Assembly: GCA_030584105.1 (NCBI GenBank)
Contig: CP129491.1
Location: 2,790,001 to 2,854,000, forward strand
Source: UTCHB3 sp002050155
Lineage (GTDB): Bacteria; Bacteroidota; Ignavibacteria; Ignavibacteriales; Ignavibacteriaceae
Length of the DNA: 64,000 nt
Reading direction: 5' to 3'
Position 1 is the stretch's first letter, and each line of letters begins with the position of its first letter. Below are positions 33,687-42,627 of the stretch, in pieces. Both the position numbers and the translations under genes were made by a program. Below the pieces are notes generated by a model, which did no database searches, had not been told where the DNA came from, and worked only from the letters and a program-made list of their open reading frames with translations.

Positions 33687-36512
33687 ATGAAAAAATTATT
33701 CCTCTCGTTGGTGTTGTTGTTTTCGGTTGCCTTTGGGCAAGGCGAACTTGAGTGGACACCATATTTTGCAACCCCCGAAGACTCGATCGTGATTATTTAC
33801 GACGCCTCAAAAGGAAGTGCAGGTCTGCTGAATGTTTTCCCGATTTATGCGCATACCGGTGTAATAACCGACCAAAGCACAAGCCCGTCGGACTGGAGAT
33901 ATGTTAAAACTCAGTGGGGGCAGAACACCCCGGAAACACAGATGACTTTTGTAGGCGGAACAAAATGGAAAATTGCGTTCAAAATCAGGGAATACTACGG
34001 TGTTCCTGAAAGCGAAACCATACTTCAGTTAGCCTTTGTATTCAGGAACAACACCGGTTCGCAAACGGGTAAAACCGCTGATGGGGGCGATATTTTTCTC
34101 CCGTTGGCTCAGCCCGGGCAGACTGCTGCAATTGTTCAGCCGACCTTCAGCGGTGTGGTTAATCAGAATACGCAGGTGCCCATTCTGGCAATCGGTGCGC
34201 CGGGTACTCAACAAATGAAGCTTTTCGTGAACGGCAATGAAGTCGCACAGGTTAATAACGATTCCATTTCATACAACTTAACCTTATCATCCGTTGGCAA
34301 AACGAAAGTTAAAGCCCTTGCAATTTCAGGAATCGGCGGGCAGGGGTGGGACTCAACCTACTTTGTCGTCAGGGGTACGACACCCGTTCAGGAACTTCCC
34401 GCAGGTGTGCAGGATGGAATAAACTACACTTCGGGCACATCAGCCACTTTCGTGCTGTATGCGCCGCAAAAACAGTACATTTATCTGATTGGTGACATGA
34501 ACGGCTGGGAGATTGAACCGGCACACGAACTTTACAAAACACCCGATAACAATCGGTGGTGGATTACTCTGAACGGGTTAACTCCGGGCAAAGAGTACCG
34601 TTTCCAGTACTTAGTGGATAACACGATTCGGGTGGGTGACCCATATTCCGAGAAAGTGCTTGACCCGTGGAACGATAAATATATCGATTCACTTCGTTAC
34701 CCCAACCTTATTCCTTATCCGATTGGTAAAACATCAAACATTGTTTCGGTTATGCAACCGGGGCAGACACCATATCAGTGGCAGGTAACCAACTTTCAAA
34801 AGCCTGCGAAAGACAAATTGGTTGTTTACGAACTGTTAATAAGGGATTTCACATCTGCACAAACTTATAAATCGATTACCGATACACTCGGATATTTAGA
34901 ACGGCTTGGGATTAACTGCCTTGAACTTATGCCGGTTATGGAGTTTGAAGGGAACAACAGCTGGGGTTACAACCCGATGTTCCACATGGCTCCCGATAAA
35001 TGGTACGGACCAAAAGACGAGTTAAAGCGCCTTATTGACGAAGCCCACAAACGGGGTATAGCTGTTGTGTTGGATATGGTGCTTAATCACGCTTTTGGGC
35101 TTAACCCAATGGTTCGGTTATACTGGGATGCCGGCAACAACCGCCCGGCACCGAACAGCCCGTGGTTCAACCCAATTCCGAGGCACCCCTATAATGTAGG
35201 CTACGACTTCAACCACGAGAGCCCCGCTACTAAATATTATGTTGACAGAGTTAACAGATTCTGGCTGCAGGAGTATAAATTTGATGGTTTCCGGTTCGAT
35301 CTCTCCAAAGGATTCACGCAAACTAACAGCGGCAACAATGTCGGGCAGTGGGGGCAGTACGATCAATCGAGGATTAATTTATTAACCAGAATGGCGAACC
35401 AAATCTGGACTGTTGACTCCAACGCTTATGTTATTCTTGAACACTTTGCTGATAACAGTGAAGAAACCGTTCTTTCGAACAACGGTATGATGTTGTGGGG
35501 CAACCACAACTCCAACTACAACGAAGCCACAATGGGTTACCACGACAACAACAAATCGAACTTCAGCGGTGTTTCGTGGAAAGTGCGCGGTTGGAACGCT
35601 CCAAATTTAGTTGGCTACATGGAAAGCCACGACGAAGAACGAAATATGTATAAAAACCTGCAATACGGCAATTCAAGCGGCAGTTACAATATAAAAGACC
35701 TTGCAACTGCACTGAACCGGGAAAAATTAGCAGGCGCTTTCTTTTTCACCGTGCCGGGGCCAAAAATGATATGGCAATTTGGTGAGTTGGGATACGATGT
35801 CTCAATTTTCTACCCGTGCGGAAACGACGGCTGTAAAACCGACCCTAAACCGCTTAAGTGGGAGTATTGGCAGGATATAAAAAGGGTGAACCTTTACAAA
35901 ACCTGGCGTGAGTTGATAAATCTTAAAAAGAATTATCCCGCTTTCAGCAGCACCGATTTTTCGTTGGATGTAGGCGGAGCCGTTAAAAAAATAAAAATCA
36001 ACCACCCTTCGATGAATGTTTTAGTTCTTGGTAATTTTGGCGTAACGAGCGCAAGTTTCAGTGCGGGTTTCCAGAACGCCGGAAAGTGGTACGACTTCTT
36101 CCCGGGTGATTCAATTACGGTAACCGATCCCAACATGCAGGTAACGCTTGCTCCGGGCGAGTTTAGGCTTTACACAACGGCAAAACTTCCTACGCCAGAA
36201 CAGGGGATTATCACCTCTGTTGAGGAAGAAAAAACTGAAACAATGCCGACCGAATTTTCGCTCGATCAGAACTATCCGAATCCTTTCAACCCCTCGACCA
36301 GGATCAGTTTTGATCTGCCACAATCGGGGTTCGTTAACTTAGCGGTTTATAACTCGGTGGGGCAATTGGTTACCGTTCTGGTTGATAAAGAGATGGGCGC
36401 AGGTAGGTATTCTTTTAATTTCGACGCAACTGGGCTTTCGAGCGGAATATATTTCTATCGCTTAGTTACCGAAAGCGCAGTTTTAAGCCGTAAAATGATT
36501 TTATTGAAATAA
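33687..36512 (+). CDS. Secreted GH13 alpha-amylase with T9SS sorting domain
   Basis: Extracellular or cell-surface starch-degrading enzyme. Signal peptide 1-18. Order: N-terminal beta domains, a CBM48/E-set-like domain (~245-330, FVLYAPQKQYIYLIGDMNGWE), GH13 barrel (~375-780), C-terminal beta domain, and a T9SS type A sorting domain (DQNYPNPFNPSTRISFDLP.. to the C-terminus ending RKMILLK). GH13 regions: VVLDMVLNHAFG, DGFRFDLSKG with nucleophile Asp538, VILEHFAD with acid Glu585, ESHDEER with Asp649. Tightly linked to yjbQ upstream and to a lipoprotein/thioredoxin cluster downstream. Confidence 0.93.
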   Translation: MKKLFLSLVLLFSVAFGQGELEWTPYFATPEDSIVIIYDASKGSAGLLNVFPIYAHTGVITDQSTSPSDWRYVKTQWGQNTPETQMTFVGGTKWKIAFKIREYYGVPESETILQLAFVFRNNTGSQTGKTADGGDIFLPLAQPGQTAAIVQPTFSGVVNQNTQVPILAIGAPGTQQMKLFVNGNEVAQVNNDSISYNLTLSSVGKTKVKALAISGIGGQGWDSTYFVVRGTTPVQELPAGVQDGINYTSGTSATFVLYAPQKQYIYLIGDMNGWEIEPAHELYKTPDNNRWWITLNGLTPGKEYRFQYLVDNTIRVGDPYSEKVLDPWNDKYIDSLRYPNLIPYPIGKTSNIVSVMQPGQTPYQWQVTNFQKPAKDKLVVYELLIRDFTSAQTYKSITDTLGYLERLGINCLELMPVMEFEGNNSWGYNPMFHMAPDKWYGPKDELKRLIDEAHKRGIAVVLDMVLNHAFGLNPMVRLYWDAGNNRPAPNSPWFNPIPRHPYNVGYDFNHESPATKYYVDRVNRFWLQEYKFDGFRFDLSKGFTQTNSGNNVGQWGQYDQSRINLLTRMANQIWTVDSNAYVILEHFADNSEETVLSNNGMMLWGNHNSNYNEATMGYHDNNKSNFSGVSWKVRGWNAPNLVGYMESHDEERNMYKNLQYGNSSGSYNIKDLATALNREKLAGAFFFTVPGPKMIWQFGELGYDVSIFYPCGNDGCKTDPKPLKWEYWQDIKRVNLYKTWRELINLKKNYPAFSSTDFSLDVGGAVKKIKINHPSMNVLVLGNFGVTSASFSAGFQNAGKWYDFFPGDSITVTDPNMQVTLAPGEFRLYTTAKLPTPEQGIITSVEEEKTETMPTEFSLDQNYPNPFNPSTRISFDLPQSGFVNLAVYNSVGQLVTVLVDKEMGAGRYSFNFDATGLSSGIYFYRLVTESAVLSRKMILLK

Positions 36513-36526
36513 CACAAAGTGGCACG

Positions 36527-37522
36527 ATGAAAAAAGGGATAGTATCTGCGTTTTTATTGCTCATATTGGTTTTCACCGGGTGCGAAACTTCACCACCGAT
36601 TAATGTTCAGGATGATGTTTTCGGAGGTGTTGCTGTTACAGGCAGCCCTGTTGGAGCGGCGATTTTTCTTGACGGTAACAACACCGGAAAAGTTATTCCT
36701 GATACACTTCAGGTGAAAGCCGGCGTTCATCAGATTGGTGCACAGATGGATGGGTTTCTCTCCGAAACGAAGAACATAACCGTTCCGGGCAATTCAATTA
36801 CAAATGTAGTGTTCGATCTTGCGCCTGTTACAGAACAAAAAGTAGTTGTTCTTGAAGACTTTGCAAATGTTTCCTGTGTTCCGTGTGTTACTTCCAATTT
36901 AGTTATAAATGCACTGCAAAAAGGGACTTATAAAAACTCCCCCGTGCTTTTTATTAAATACCATGTAAATTATCCCTCGCCACAAGACCCGTTCTATCAG
37001 GCGAACCGTTCGCAGCTGACTGCAAGGGCGCAGCTCTACAATGTACTTTCGACACCGACAACATTCATCGATGGCAGATTTAAGCCTCTTTCGGCTGATT
37101 CAAACCAGATTAAGCAATATATCGAGCAACAACTCAGGCAACCGGCACGGTTCAGGATGACCGCAACAGATTCAATTGCAAGCGGTGAAATACACGCAAA
37201 AATTGGAATTGAGGTGCTTTCAATCCCGGAAGCGGGACAGAATGATATAGTGCTTCATGTGTTTGTTGTACAGGAGGAAGTTAGTTTTACCACACCTCCG
37301 GGTTCAAATGGTGAAACTGTGTTTCACGATGTGGTGCGGGGGTTCTTCACGGGTGCTGCGGGGTTTGTTCCGGCGTTTAACGGCGATAACGGACAAAAGT
37401 TGAACTACTCTTTCTCTCTTTCCACAGGTACGGGTTGGGATTTATCAAAAATTAAAGTTGTTGCCTTTCTGCAAAACAAAAATTCAAAAGAAATTTATCA
37501 GTCAGCTTTTTCAATTAAATAG
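36527..37522 (+). CDS. Lipoprotein with PEGA domain and Omp28-like thioredoxin domain
   Basis: Lipobox FTGC (Cys19). Residues ~34-100 form a PEGA module (VAVTGSPVGAAIFLDGNNTGK). Residues ~105-210 resemble the Omp28-type thioredoxin fold: VVVLEDFANVSCVPCVTSN with CxxC at 117/120 and LSTPTTFIDGRF with the cis-Pro. A C-terminal beta domain follows (~215-331). It would be a surface or periplasmic redox-active lipoprotein. The stop overlaps the reading region of the next gene; four genes from here to 40320 share direction and short gaps. Confidence 0.8.
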   Translation: MKKGIVSAFLLLILVFTGCETSPPINVQDDVFGGVAVTGSPVGAAIFLDGNNTGKVIPDTLQVKAGVHQIGAQMDGFLSETKNITVPGNSITNVVFDLAPVTEQKVVVLEDFANVSCVPCVTSNLVINALQKGTYKNSPVLFIKYHVNYPSPQDPFYQANRSQLTARAQLYNVLSTPTTFIDGRFKPLSADSNQIKQYIEQQLRQPARFRMTATDSIASGEIHAKIGIEVLSIPEAGQNDIVLHVFVVQEEVSFTTPPGSNGETVFHDVVRGFFTGAAGFVPAFNGDNGQKLNYSFSLSTGTGWDLSKIKVVAFLQNKNSKEIYQSAFSIK

Positions 37523-37530
37523 TGGTCAGC

Positions 37531-38259
37531 ATGAAAAAATTATTACTACTTGCACTTTTCCTGATAATCTCGGCAGAGGTTAAGCCTCAGACCTTTCAGT
37601 TTTTCCCGCAGGTATCGAACATAACAGATACTTTAGGCAGTGAACTAATTTTTGAGTTCACGCTGAAGAATATTTCAGCAACGCCGCAGACGATTTATAT
37701 TATCAGAACTGAAAATACGATGCCGAGCGAAGACTGGTCTTCTTCTCTATGTTTCGATCAGGGTTGCTTTGCCCCGTTTGTTGACAGTGTTGCAACAACC
37801 CCCGATTTTATGAGTTCACCGATTGCGCCGAACGAACAACGGGAGTTTTCGGTCCACATTTTCACTTTTGGAAGCCACGGTTCCGGAACCGTAACGGTTG
37901 TAGGGCACAGCATGGAGAATCCCGGTGAGACCTACACTCATACACTTCATGGTTCAACCTCCGTTGTTTCGGTTAAAGATGAAGGCTCGGTGATTTCTGA
38001 TTATTCGCTTGAGCAAAACTACCCAAATCCTTTCAATCCGTCAACGGTTATTAATTTCACCCTTCCGAAGGCGGGCTACACTTCTCTTGTACTCTATGAT
38101 ATTATGGGGAAAGAAGTTATGACTGCACTTGATGGTTACTATGAAGCCGGCAGGCATTCTTACCGGCTCGATGCTTCAGAACTTCCTTCCGGTGTTTATC
38201 TCTACAGGCTCACATCAGGTTCATTTGTTTCCGCAAAAAAATTGATTTTGGAGAAATAA
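37531..38259 (+). CDS. T9SS-exported protein with Ig-like domain
   Basis: Start set at ATG 37531, which gives a clean signal peptide (MKKLLLLALFLIISAEVKPQ); an upstream GTG at 37522 adds three residues. Residues ~20-155 form an Ig/CARDB-like beta domain (ELIFEFTLKNISATPQTIYIIRTEN) with a close Cys pair (CFDQGC). The C-terminal ~80 residues are a T9SS type A sorting domain (EQNYPNPFNPSTVINFTLP, GVYLYRLTSGSF). Probable surface-displayed protein. Its neighbours, both thioredoxin-fold proteins, could act on its Cys pair (inference). Confidence 0.82.
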   Translation: MKKLLLLALFLIISAEVKPQTFQFFPQVSNITDTLGSELIFEFTLKNISATPQTIYIIRTENTMPSEDWSSSLCFDQGCFAPFVDSVATTPDFMSSPIAPNEQREFSVHIFTFGSHGSGTVTVVGHSMENPGETYTHTLHGSTSVVSVKDEGSVISDYSLEQNYPNPFNPSTVINFTLPKAGYTSLVLYDIMGKEVMTALDGYYEAGRHSYRLDASELPSGVYLYRLTSGSFVSAKKLILEK

Positions 38260-38264
38260 AAGTT

Positions 38265-38759
38265 ATGTTCAGATACATTTCGCTCCCCGTTTTGTTGTTA
38301 TCGCTTTCTGTTTTCGCACAGGAAGGAAAAACCGCCCCCGATTTTGCGATTGAAAATTTGGACGGCGACATGGTTTCGCTCTCCGATAATTTGGGTGGGG
38401 GCCCCATTCTGATCAGTTTCTGGGCTACCTGGTGCAAACCGTGCATTGAAGAGTTGCCTGAGATTCAAAAAATTTACGACGATCTGAAATCGAAAGGGTT
38501 GAAGGCTTTCGCTATTTCGGTGGATTCCGAAAAAACTTTAGCGAGAGTTGCTCCTTTTGTGAAAACAAACAAAATTACAATACCGGTGTTGTTAGACCCC
38601 AACGGCGATGTTGCCCGTTCTTTTTACGCACAGGATGTGCCGCATACTGTAGTGGTGAACTCATCGGGTGAAATTGTGCATTTTCATTCAGGTTATAAAA
38701 AAGGGGATGAGATTCAACTGCGTGAACTGATTGCACCTTTGTTGGAAAAAACTGAATAA
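38265..38759 (+). CDS. TlpA-family periplasmic thioredoxin
   Basis: 164 residues: signal peptide 1-18 (VFA/QE), then AlkC/TSA-type thioredoxin core APDFAIENLDGDMVSLSDN, ISFWATWCKPCIEELPEI with Cys57/Cys60, and VPHTVVVNSSGEIV with the cis-Pro. It is soluble, unlike the lipidated TlpA at 27705. It sits between the T9SS protein and a DUF6029-like barrel with gaps of five and 34 bases, suggesting a redox role for that unit. Confidence 0.92.
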   Translation: MFRYISLPVLLLSLSVFAQEGKTAPDFAIENLDGDMVSLSDNLGGGPILISFWATWCKPCIEELPEIQKIYDDLKSKGLKAFAISVDSEKTLARVAPFVKTNKITIPVLLDPNGDVARSFYAQDVPHTVVVNSSGEIVHFHSGYKKGDEIQLRELIAPLLEKTE

Positions 38760-38793
38760 TACACTAATTTTTTTTGCTGCCGGAAAATATCAA

Positions 38794-40320
38794 ATGAAAA
38801 AATCGCTGCTTTTTATTGTCATTCTCGCATCTGCGCTTTTTGCGCAGGAATTGCCGACGCCAAAACTGCCAACCGGTCTTAGTATTATGAACCGCACAAA
38901 AGCTTCTTACGATTTTGACAATAAGACAGCGATCTTTGAAGACTGGCTGAATATTGATTATCGGTATGAAAACTTTTCAGCCGGGCTCAGGTACGAGACT
39001 TTCAAGCCGAACGACCCTTCACCGGCAATCAGCAGAGGGAAAGAAAACTATTCAGATATTGCATTTAAATATTTTGGTGTTAGTTTTGCAAACCGAAACA
39101 GCCGTTTCGAACTGACCGCCGGAAATTTCTACGCTTTAATTGGCAGAGGGTTAATTCTAAGAAGTTATGAAGACCGTAACCTCCGATTGGATAACAACTT
39201 AGAAGGTGCGATTGTTAAAGCCGGTTACGGCAATTTCAGGCTTACGATGCTTGTCGGCTCCGCCGCCAATTCCAACAACGAGAGAAAAGATATTTTATCG
39301 CTTGCAGATTTAGAGTACCGGGGTCCAAAGTGGTTTCGCCCGGGAGTAACCTTGGCTTCAAACAAGCCGGATGTGCCGGGGGTTGCGCGCACGGATATCG
39401 GTTCACTTCGCCTGCAATCTTCTTTTGGCGCATTCGACGGCTATGTTGAATATGGTCTGAAGAAAAACCCAGACCTCCAAAACGGAGCTTTCGGCGGCAA
39501 AGAGAATTTTATCGGCGAGGGGTTCTACGCTTCCGGGTCTTTCTATTACGATATTTTCTCGGTAACGGGCGAATATAAATATTACGATAATTTTGGTTTC
39601 AGGTCGTTTGATCAATCGATTAATTACAACCAGCCCCCGGCAACACGGCGGGATTATTCGTACCAGTTATTTAACCGGCACCCCTCGACACTTGACCCTG
39701 ATAACGAACAGGGGTATCAAATAGAGGCAAATGCAGTTTTTACGCCAAAATCGTCATTAATGGCGCAATACTCCGAAACAAAAACTCTGGGCAACACTTC
39801 TTACATTCAAAGAATTTACGGGCAAAATTTAGATCCAAGGGTTAAATTCCGCGAATTTTCCGCTCAATATTCTAACGAATGGTCGTCAGCTTTTAAAACT
39901 ACAATTGCGCTTGGTTACAACGAAGAACTTGACGAGAACACAAAGAACTACACCGGGGTGTTTGATATGCGCTATTCTTTCGACCCGAGAAATACGATTA
40001 GATTGATCGCGGAGCACCAGCAAACACACAACCGGACAACCGATGAAAAATATTTTTCAGATGTGTTGACTGTGGAGTATTTGAACTCGCCCAAATATTC
40101 GATTGCGTGGGTTTCTGAGATGAAAACGCGGGAGCCGGTTGCCGGCAACACAATCAGGGTTTTCTGGAATTACATCCTCGGAACTGTGAAATTGGGCGAG
40201 CATACTGATTTAAGCCTGCTTGCCGGCTCGAGAGAGGCGGGGATAATCTGTATCGGGGGCGTATGCCGTTACGAACCTGAATTCCGCGGTTTGGAGCTTA
40301 AAATGACAAACAGATTCTAA
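38794..40320 (+). CDS. DUF6029-like outer-membrane beta-barrel protein
   Basis: ATG 38794 gives a signal peptide (MKKSLLFIVILASALFAQ) and 508 residues; the longer TTG frame from 38731 overlaps the tlpA end and is unlikely. The mature part is a continuous run of amphipathic strands with many Tyr/Phe/Asn turns (NRFELTAGNFYALIGRGLIL-like stretch, GNTIRVFWNYILGTVKLG, LKMTNRF at the C-terminus ending in Phe). This is typical of a 16-or-more-strand barrel and close to DUF6029 proteins found next to TlpA genes. Last gene of the unit. Confidence 0.8.
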   Translation: MKKSLLFIVILASALFAQELPTPKLPTGLSIMNRTKASYDFDNKTAIFEDWLNIDYRYENFSAGLRYETFKPNDPSPAISRGKENYSDIAFKYFGVSFANRNSRFELTAGNFYALIGRGLILRSYEDRNLRLDNNLEGAIVKAGYGNFRLTMLVGSAANSNNERKDILSLADLEYRGPKWFRPGVTLASNKPDVPGVARTDIGSLRLQSSFGAFDGYVEYGLKKNPDLQNGAFGGKENFIGEGFYASGSFYYDIFSVTGEYKYYDNFGFRSFDQSINYNQPPATRRDYSYQLFNRHPSTLDPDNEQGYQIEANAVFTPKSSLMAQYSETKTLGNTSYIQRIYGQNLDPRVKFREFSAQYSNEWSSAFKTTIALGYNEELDENTKNYTGVFDMRYSFDPRNTIRLIAEHQQTHNRTTDEKYFSDVLTVEYLNSPKYSIAWVSEMKTREPVAGNTIRVFWNYILGTVKLGEHTDLSLLAGSREAGIICIGGVCRYEPEFRGLELKMTNRF

Positions 40321-40517
40321 GAGCGTCATGCTGCTTAGAACTGAAAATGTGGAGCAGATTTTAATCGCCTGTTGTTTTTAGATTAAAAAACACAAACGCA
40401 TTTTTTGTATATAACCGGTAATTAAATTGAATATTTACGGCAGAATTAAATCAATACCTATTAAATTGGGCATTTTTTTGGCATGTTCTGTTGCAATTAA
40501 GTTTCATCTTCTCTATA

Positions 40518-40530
40518 TTGCAATATAATA
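40518..40530 (+). promoter_or_regulatory. Shared 13-mer TTGCAATATAATA, possible promoter region
   Basis: Identical to the 13-mer following the -7 element at 17429-17441. Here TATATTG at 40514-40520 resembles a -7 box, with TTG at 40491-40493 twenty bases upstream. It lies ~60 bases before the gene at 40589. Confidence 0.3.
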
Positions 40531-40588
40531 TTTTAATTTAACCGTAAAACATCTCATTAAACTACTAACACCGGAAAAGGTACGGAAC

Positions 40589-40963
40589 TTGCTCAGGCTA
40601 TTTTTTACTCTAATTTCAATCGCTGCTGTAGTATTTGTTTATTATTTATTATTGGATGGGTATGGAGGCCCCCTGAAGACTTTTGTAAACAACTACGCAC
40701 TTGAAACCACTGTTGTTGCTGCAGCTTATTTCCTAAGCGTTACGCATAAAAAAATACGAGGGAACAAAATAGCAAAAGCCCTTATTATCTTAGTTTTTGC
40801 CGTTGTTACTGAGGTAAGCAGGCTTTTCGATATTAACATGCTTGGTACCGAGTTCGACCCACTCGATTTCTTCTTCTTTATTGCGGGGCTTGCCGGAGCA
40901 CTGATTATTGATTATCAAATAATCACACGCTTTGAAGACCGGGGAAAATTACGGGCAGAGTAA
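40589..40963 (+). CDS. Small four-TM membrane protein, VanZ/DUF2809-like
   Basis: 124 residues starting with TTG, with four hydrophobic segments (~3-22, ~35-48, ~64-80, ~90-107). The stretch GTEFDPLDFFFFIAGLAGALI resembles the C-terminal helix pattern of VanZ-like and DUF2809 proteins (GTFDPLDILAYLAG). No ribosome-binding site stands out. Function unknown. Single gene, convergent with the amidotransferase-like gene. Confidence 0.6.
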   Translation: MLRLFFTLISIAAVVFVYYLLLDGYGGPLKTFVNNYALETTVVAAAYFLSVTHKKIRGNKIAKALIILVFAVVTEVSRLFDINMLGTEFDPLDFFFFIAGLAGALIIDYQIITRFEDRGKLRAE

Positions 40964-41044
40964 CACCCCACCCGTTTTAAGATTTATCCGTTTTTAAGAA
41001 TTACCTGACTTTTTAACCACACGGGTTTTTATTCAACCCGTACA

Positions 41045-41884
41045 TTACACCACTTCTTTCAATTCAGCCAGATTTTCAATTGCGTTGCGCAGGAACCCGG
41101 GCAGCACGGTCTTTTTTGTGTTGTAGATATTCACCGGATTTTCGAGCTGCAGAATCATATCGTAATACGCCTTTTCGCCGTATTGTTCAACCACCTGAAC
41201 TTTTCTTTCCGGTTGGCGGAAGTGGTAATACATACTGGGGGGGTCTGCCTCCGGATGAAATTGCGTGCCCATAATTTCGTCGGAAATTCTGACTGCCATC
41301 ATAGCAGGTTCTACATACACAGCGGCAAGTTCCCGTTCCATCGCTAAAATCTTGCCGCCGAGTTCAATCAATTTTTTATAATCAGGGTGGATTACCTGCC
41401 ACCCCCGGAAATCTGCACCGTAGAATGGATTTGTTAAGTGGGAAAAAATTGGGTCGTTTTTACCATCCTCAGTAAGGTTAAAAGGGATAATACCGAACGA
41501 TTTTTTTTCTCTTTTCATCACTTCGCCAAACCCGAAAAAGCGCGCCATCATTTGGAACGAATGGCAAATGAAAAAAACATATTTTTTCCGGTCGGAGCGT
41601 TGGTTGTGGTTGTAAATTCCGTCTAACAGCCTGAAATAATCATCTTCCCATTTTTGCCCAACGCCTTCAAACGGTGAACCTGGGCCACCGGAAGAGATGT
41701 AGATATCGTGGTCAAGCCCGGCGTCTTCTTCTTTCAGACGGGAATCATAAATTTTATATTCCATCGGCACCCGTTCATAAATTGTATCCATTTCGTAAAG
41801 ATGATCCTGGATACACCTCATTCCCTGGTTTTCTTCTCCGTTATACAAATCGATAATTGCAATTTTAATTTTTTGATTCGCCAA
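41045..41884 (-). CDS. Class I glutamine amidotransferase-like protein
   Basis: A GATase-fold protein of unknown substrate. The start is set by Shine-Dalgarno GGAGGA seven bases before a TTG at 41884; the longer ATG frame from 41926 starts upstream of that site. Motifs: YISSGGPGSP oxyanion region, VFFICHSFQMM with Cys107 as nucleophile, and MGTQFHPEADP with His210 and Glu212, so the catalytic triad is complete. The C-terminal ~65 residues are an extra helical part. No synthetase domain is fused or adjacent. Confidence 0.85.
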   Translation of the reverse strand: MANQKIKIAIIDLYNGEENQGMRCIQDHLYEMDTIYERVPMEYKIYDSRLKEEDAGLDHDIYISSGGPGSPFEGVGQKWEDDYFRLLDGIYNHNQRSDRKKYVFFICHSFQMMARFFGFGEVMKREKKSFGIIPFNLTEDGKNDPIFSHLTNPFYGADFRGWQVIHPDYKKLIELGGKILAMERELAAVYVEPAMMAVRISDEIMGTQFHPEADPPSMYYHFRQPERKVQVVEQYGEKAYYDMILQLENPVNIYNTKKTVLPGFLRNAIENLAELKEVV

Positions 41885-42004
41885 TCGATTTCCTCCAATT
41901 TTTTCCAAACTTTTAATAAATAACAACTCTAAATTTAAAAAAGTTGTTCTAATTTACTGAAGATTCGGAAAATTATCTTTTTCCTTTCTCTATATAATTA
42001 TATT

Positions 42005-42168
42005 ATTGCAAATCAAACATGCGAAATAATCCGTGGGCAAAATTCGTTAATTTGCATTAGAGTTCAGTACAACCATTAAATTGCACAACAAATCGGGCGG
42101 GAAGGATATTTTCATTAAGATACTTTGACAGCGACCTCAGTACAACCATTAAATTGCAAATCAAACAT
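42005..42168. repeat. Interleaved direct repeats upstream of 42181
   Basis: TCAGTACAACCATTAAATTGCA occurs at 42064 and 42137 (period 73), and ATTGCAAATCAAACAT at 42005 and 42153. The second copies of both overlap to form the leader of the next gene, in the divergent region between two genes. Confidence 0.88.
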
Positions 42169-42180
42169 TGGAAAAACAAA

Positions 42181-42564
42181 ATGCAGAAATTTTTAATTAA
42201 CTACACAAATCACCCTTCGAACAAGTGGAGTGTCGAGCAGACGGAAGACGCACTTCAACAGTGGACGGGTATAATCGATTTTGCATTTCCGGTTATTGAA
42301 CCTGAATGGAACCGGGAAGAACTGGAAACAACTTTTAACAACTTTTTAGAAGAAGTAAAAGAGATGATGGCATGCGAAGGCAGGGAACTTGAAAGCGCTG
42401 ACTTTTTAGTGATGGGTGATTTCAGATATACCTATTATACAGTTAACCGGTTAAAAGAGATGGGGTTGCTGGTTTTTAGCCATGCCGGAAGGCGAAATGT
42501 TGTGGAAACTGATAACAAAACTATCTCCCAGTTTAAGTTTATCCGTTTTGTTGAATATTTCTGA
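42181..42564 (+). CDS. Unknown 127-residue protein with NHPSxKWS motif
   Basis: Start at ATG 42181; the TTG at 42154 lies in repeat DNA. Soluble alpha/beta protein: FLINYTNHPSNKWSVEQ at the N-terminus, IIDFAFPVIEPEW, a central LVMGDFRYTYYTVNRLKEMGLLVFSHAG and a terminal ISQFKFIRFVEYF. I recall similar small proteins (N-terminal N.TNHPS..W, late RNVVE) in diverse bacteria but cannot name the family. The Rossmann-like layout recalls small CARF/ring-nuclease-type proteins such as Csx15/Csx20, but no CRISPR locus is present. Confidence 0.6.
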   Translation: MQKFLINYTNHPSNKWSVEQTEDALQQWTGIIDFAFPVIEPEWNREELETTFNNFLEEVKEMMACEGRELESADFLVMGDFRYTYYTVNRLKEMGLLVFSHAGRRNVVETDNKTISQFKFIRFVEYF

Positions 42565-42627
42565 TCAAATTTTATAAAGTTTGAAGAAATTTGTAGATTA
42601 ACAACTTAAATTCGTGGGATTTTTGCA

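Noticed and set aside
41017..41041. Hairpin ACGGGTT / AACCCGT between 40963 and 41045
   Set aside because: Stem is present but neither strand has the following T run, so I do not call it a terminator.
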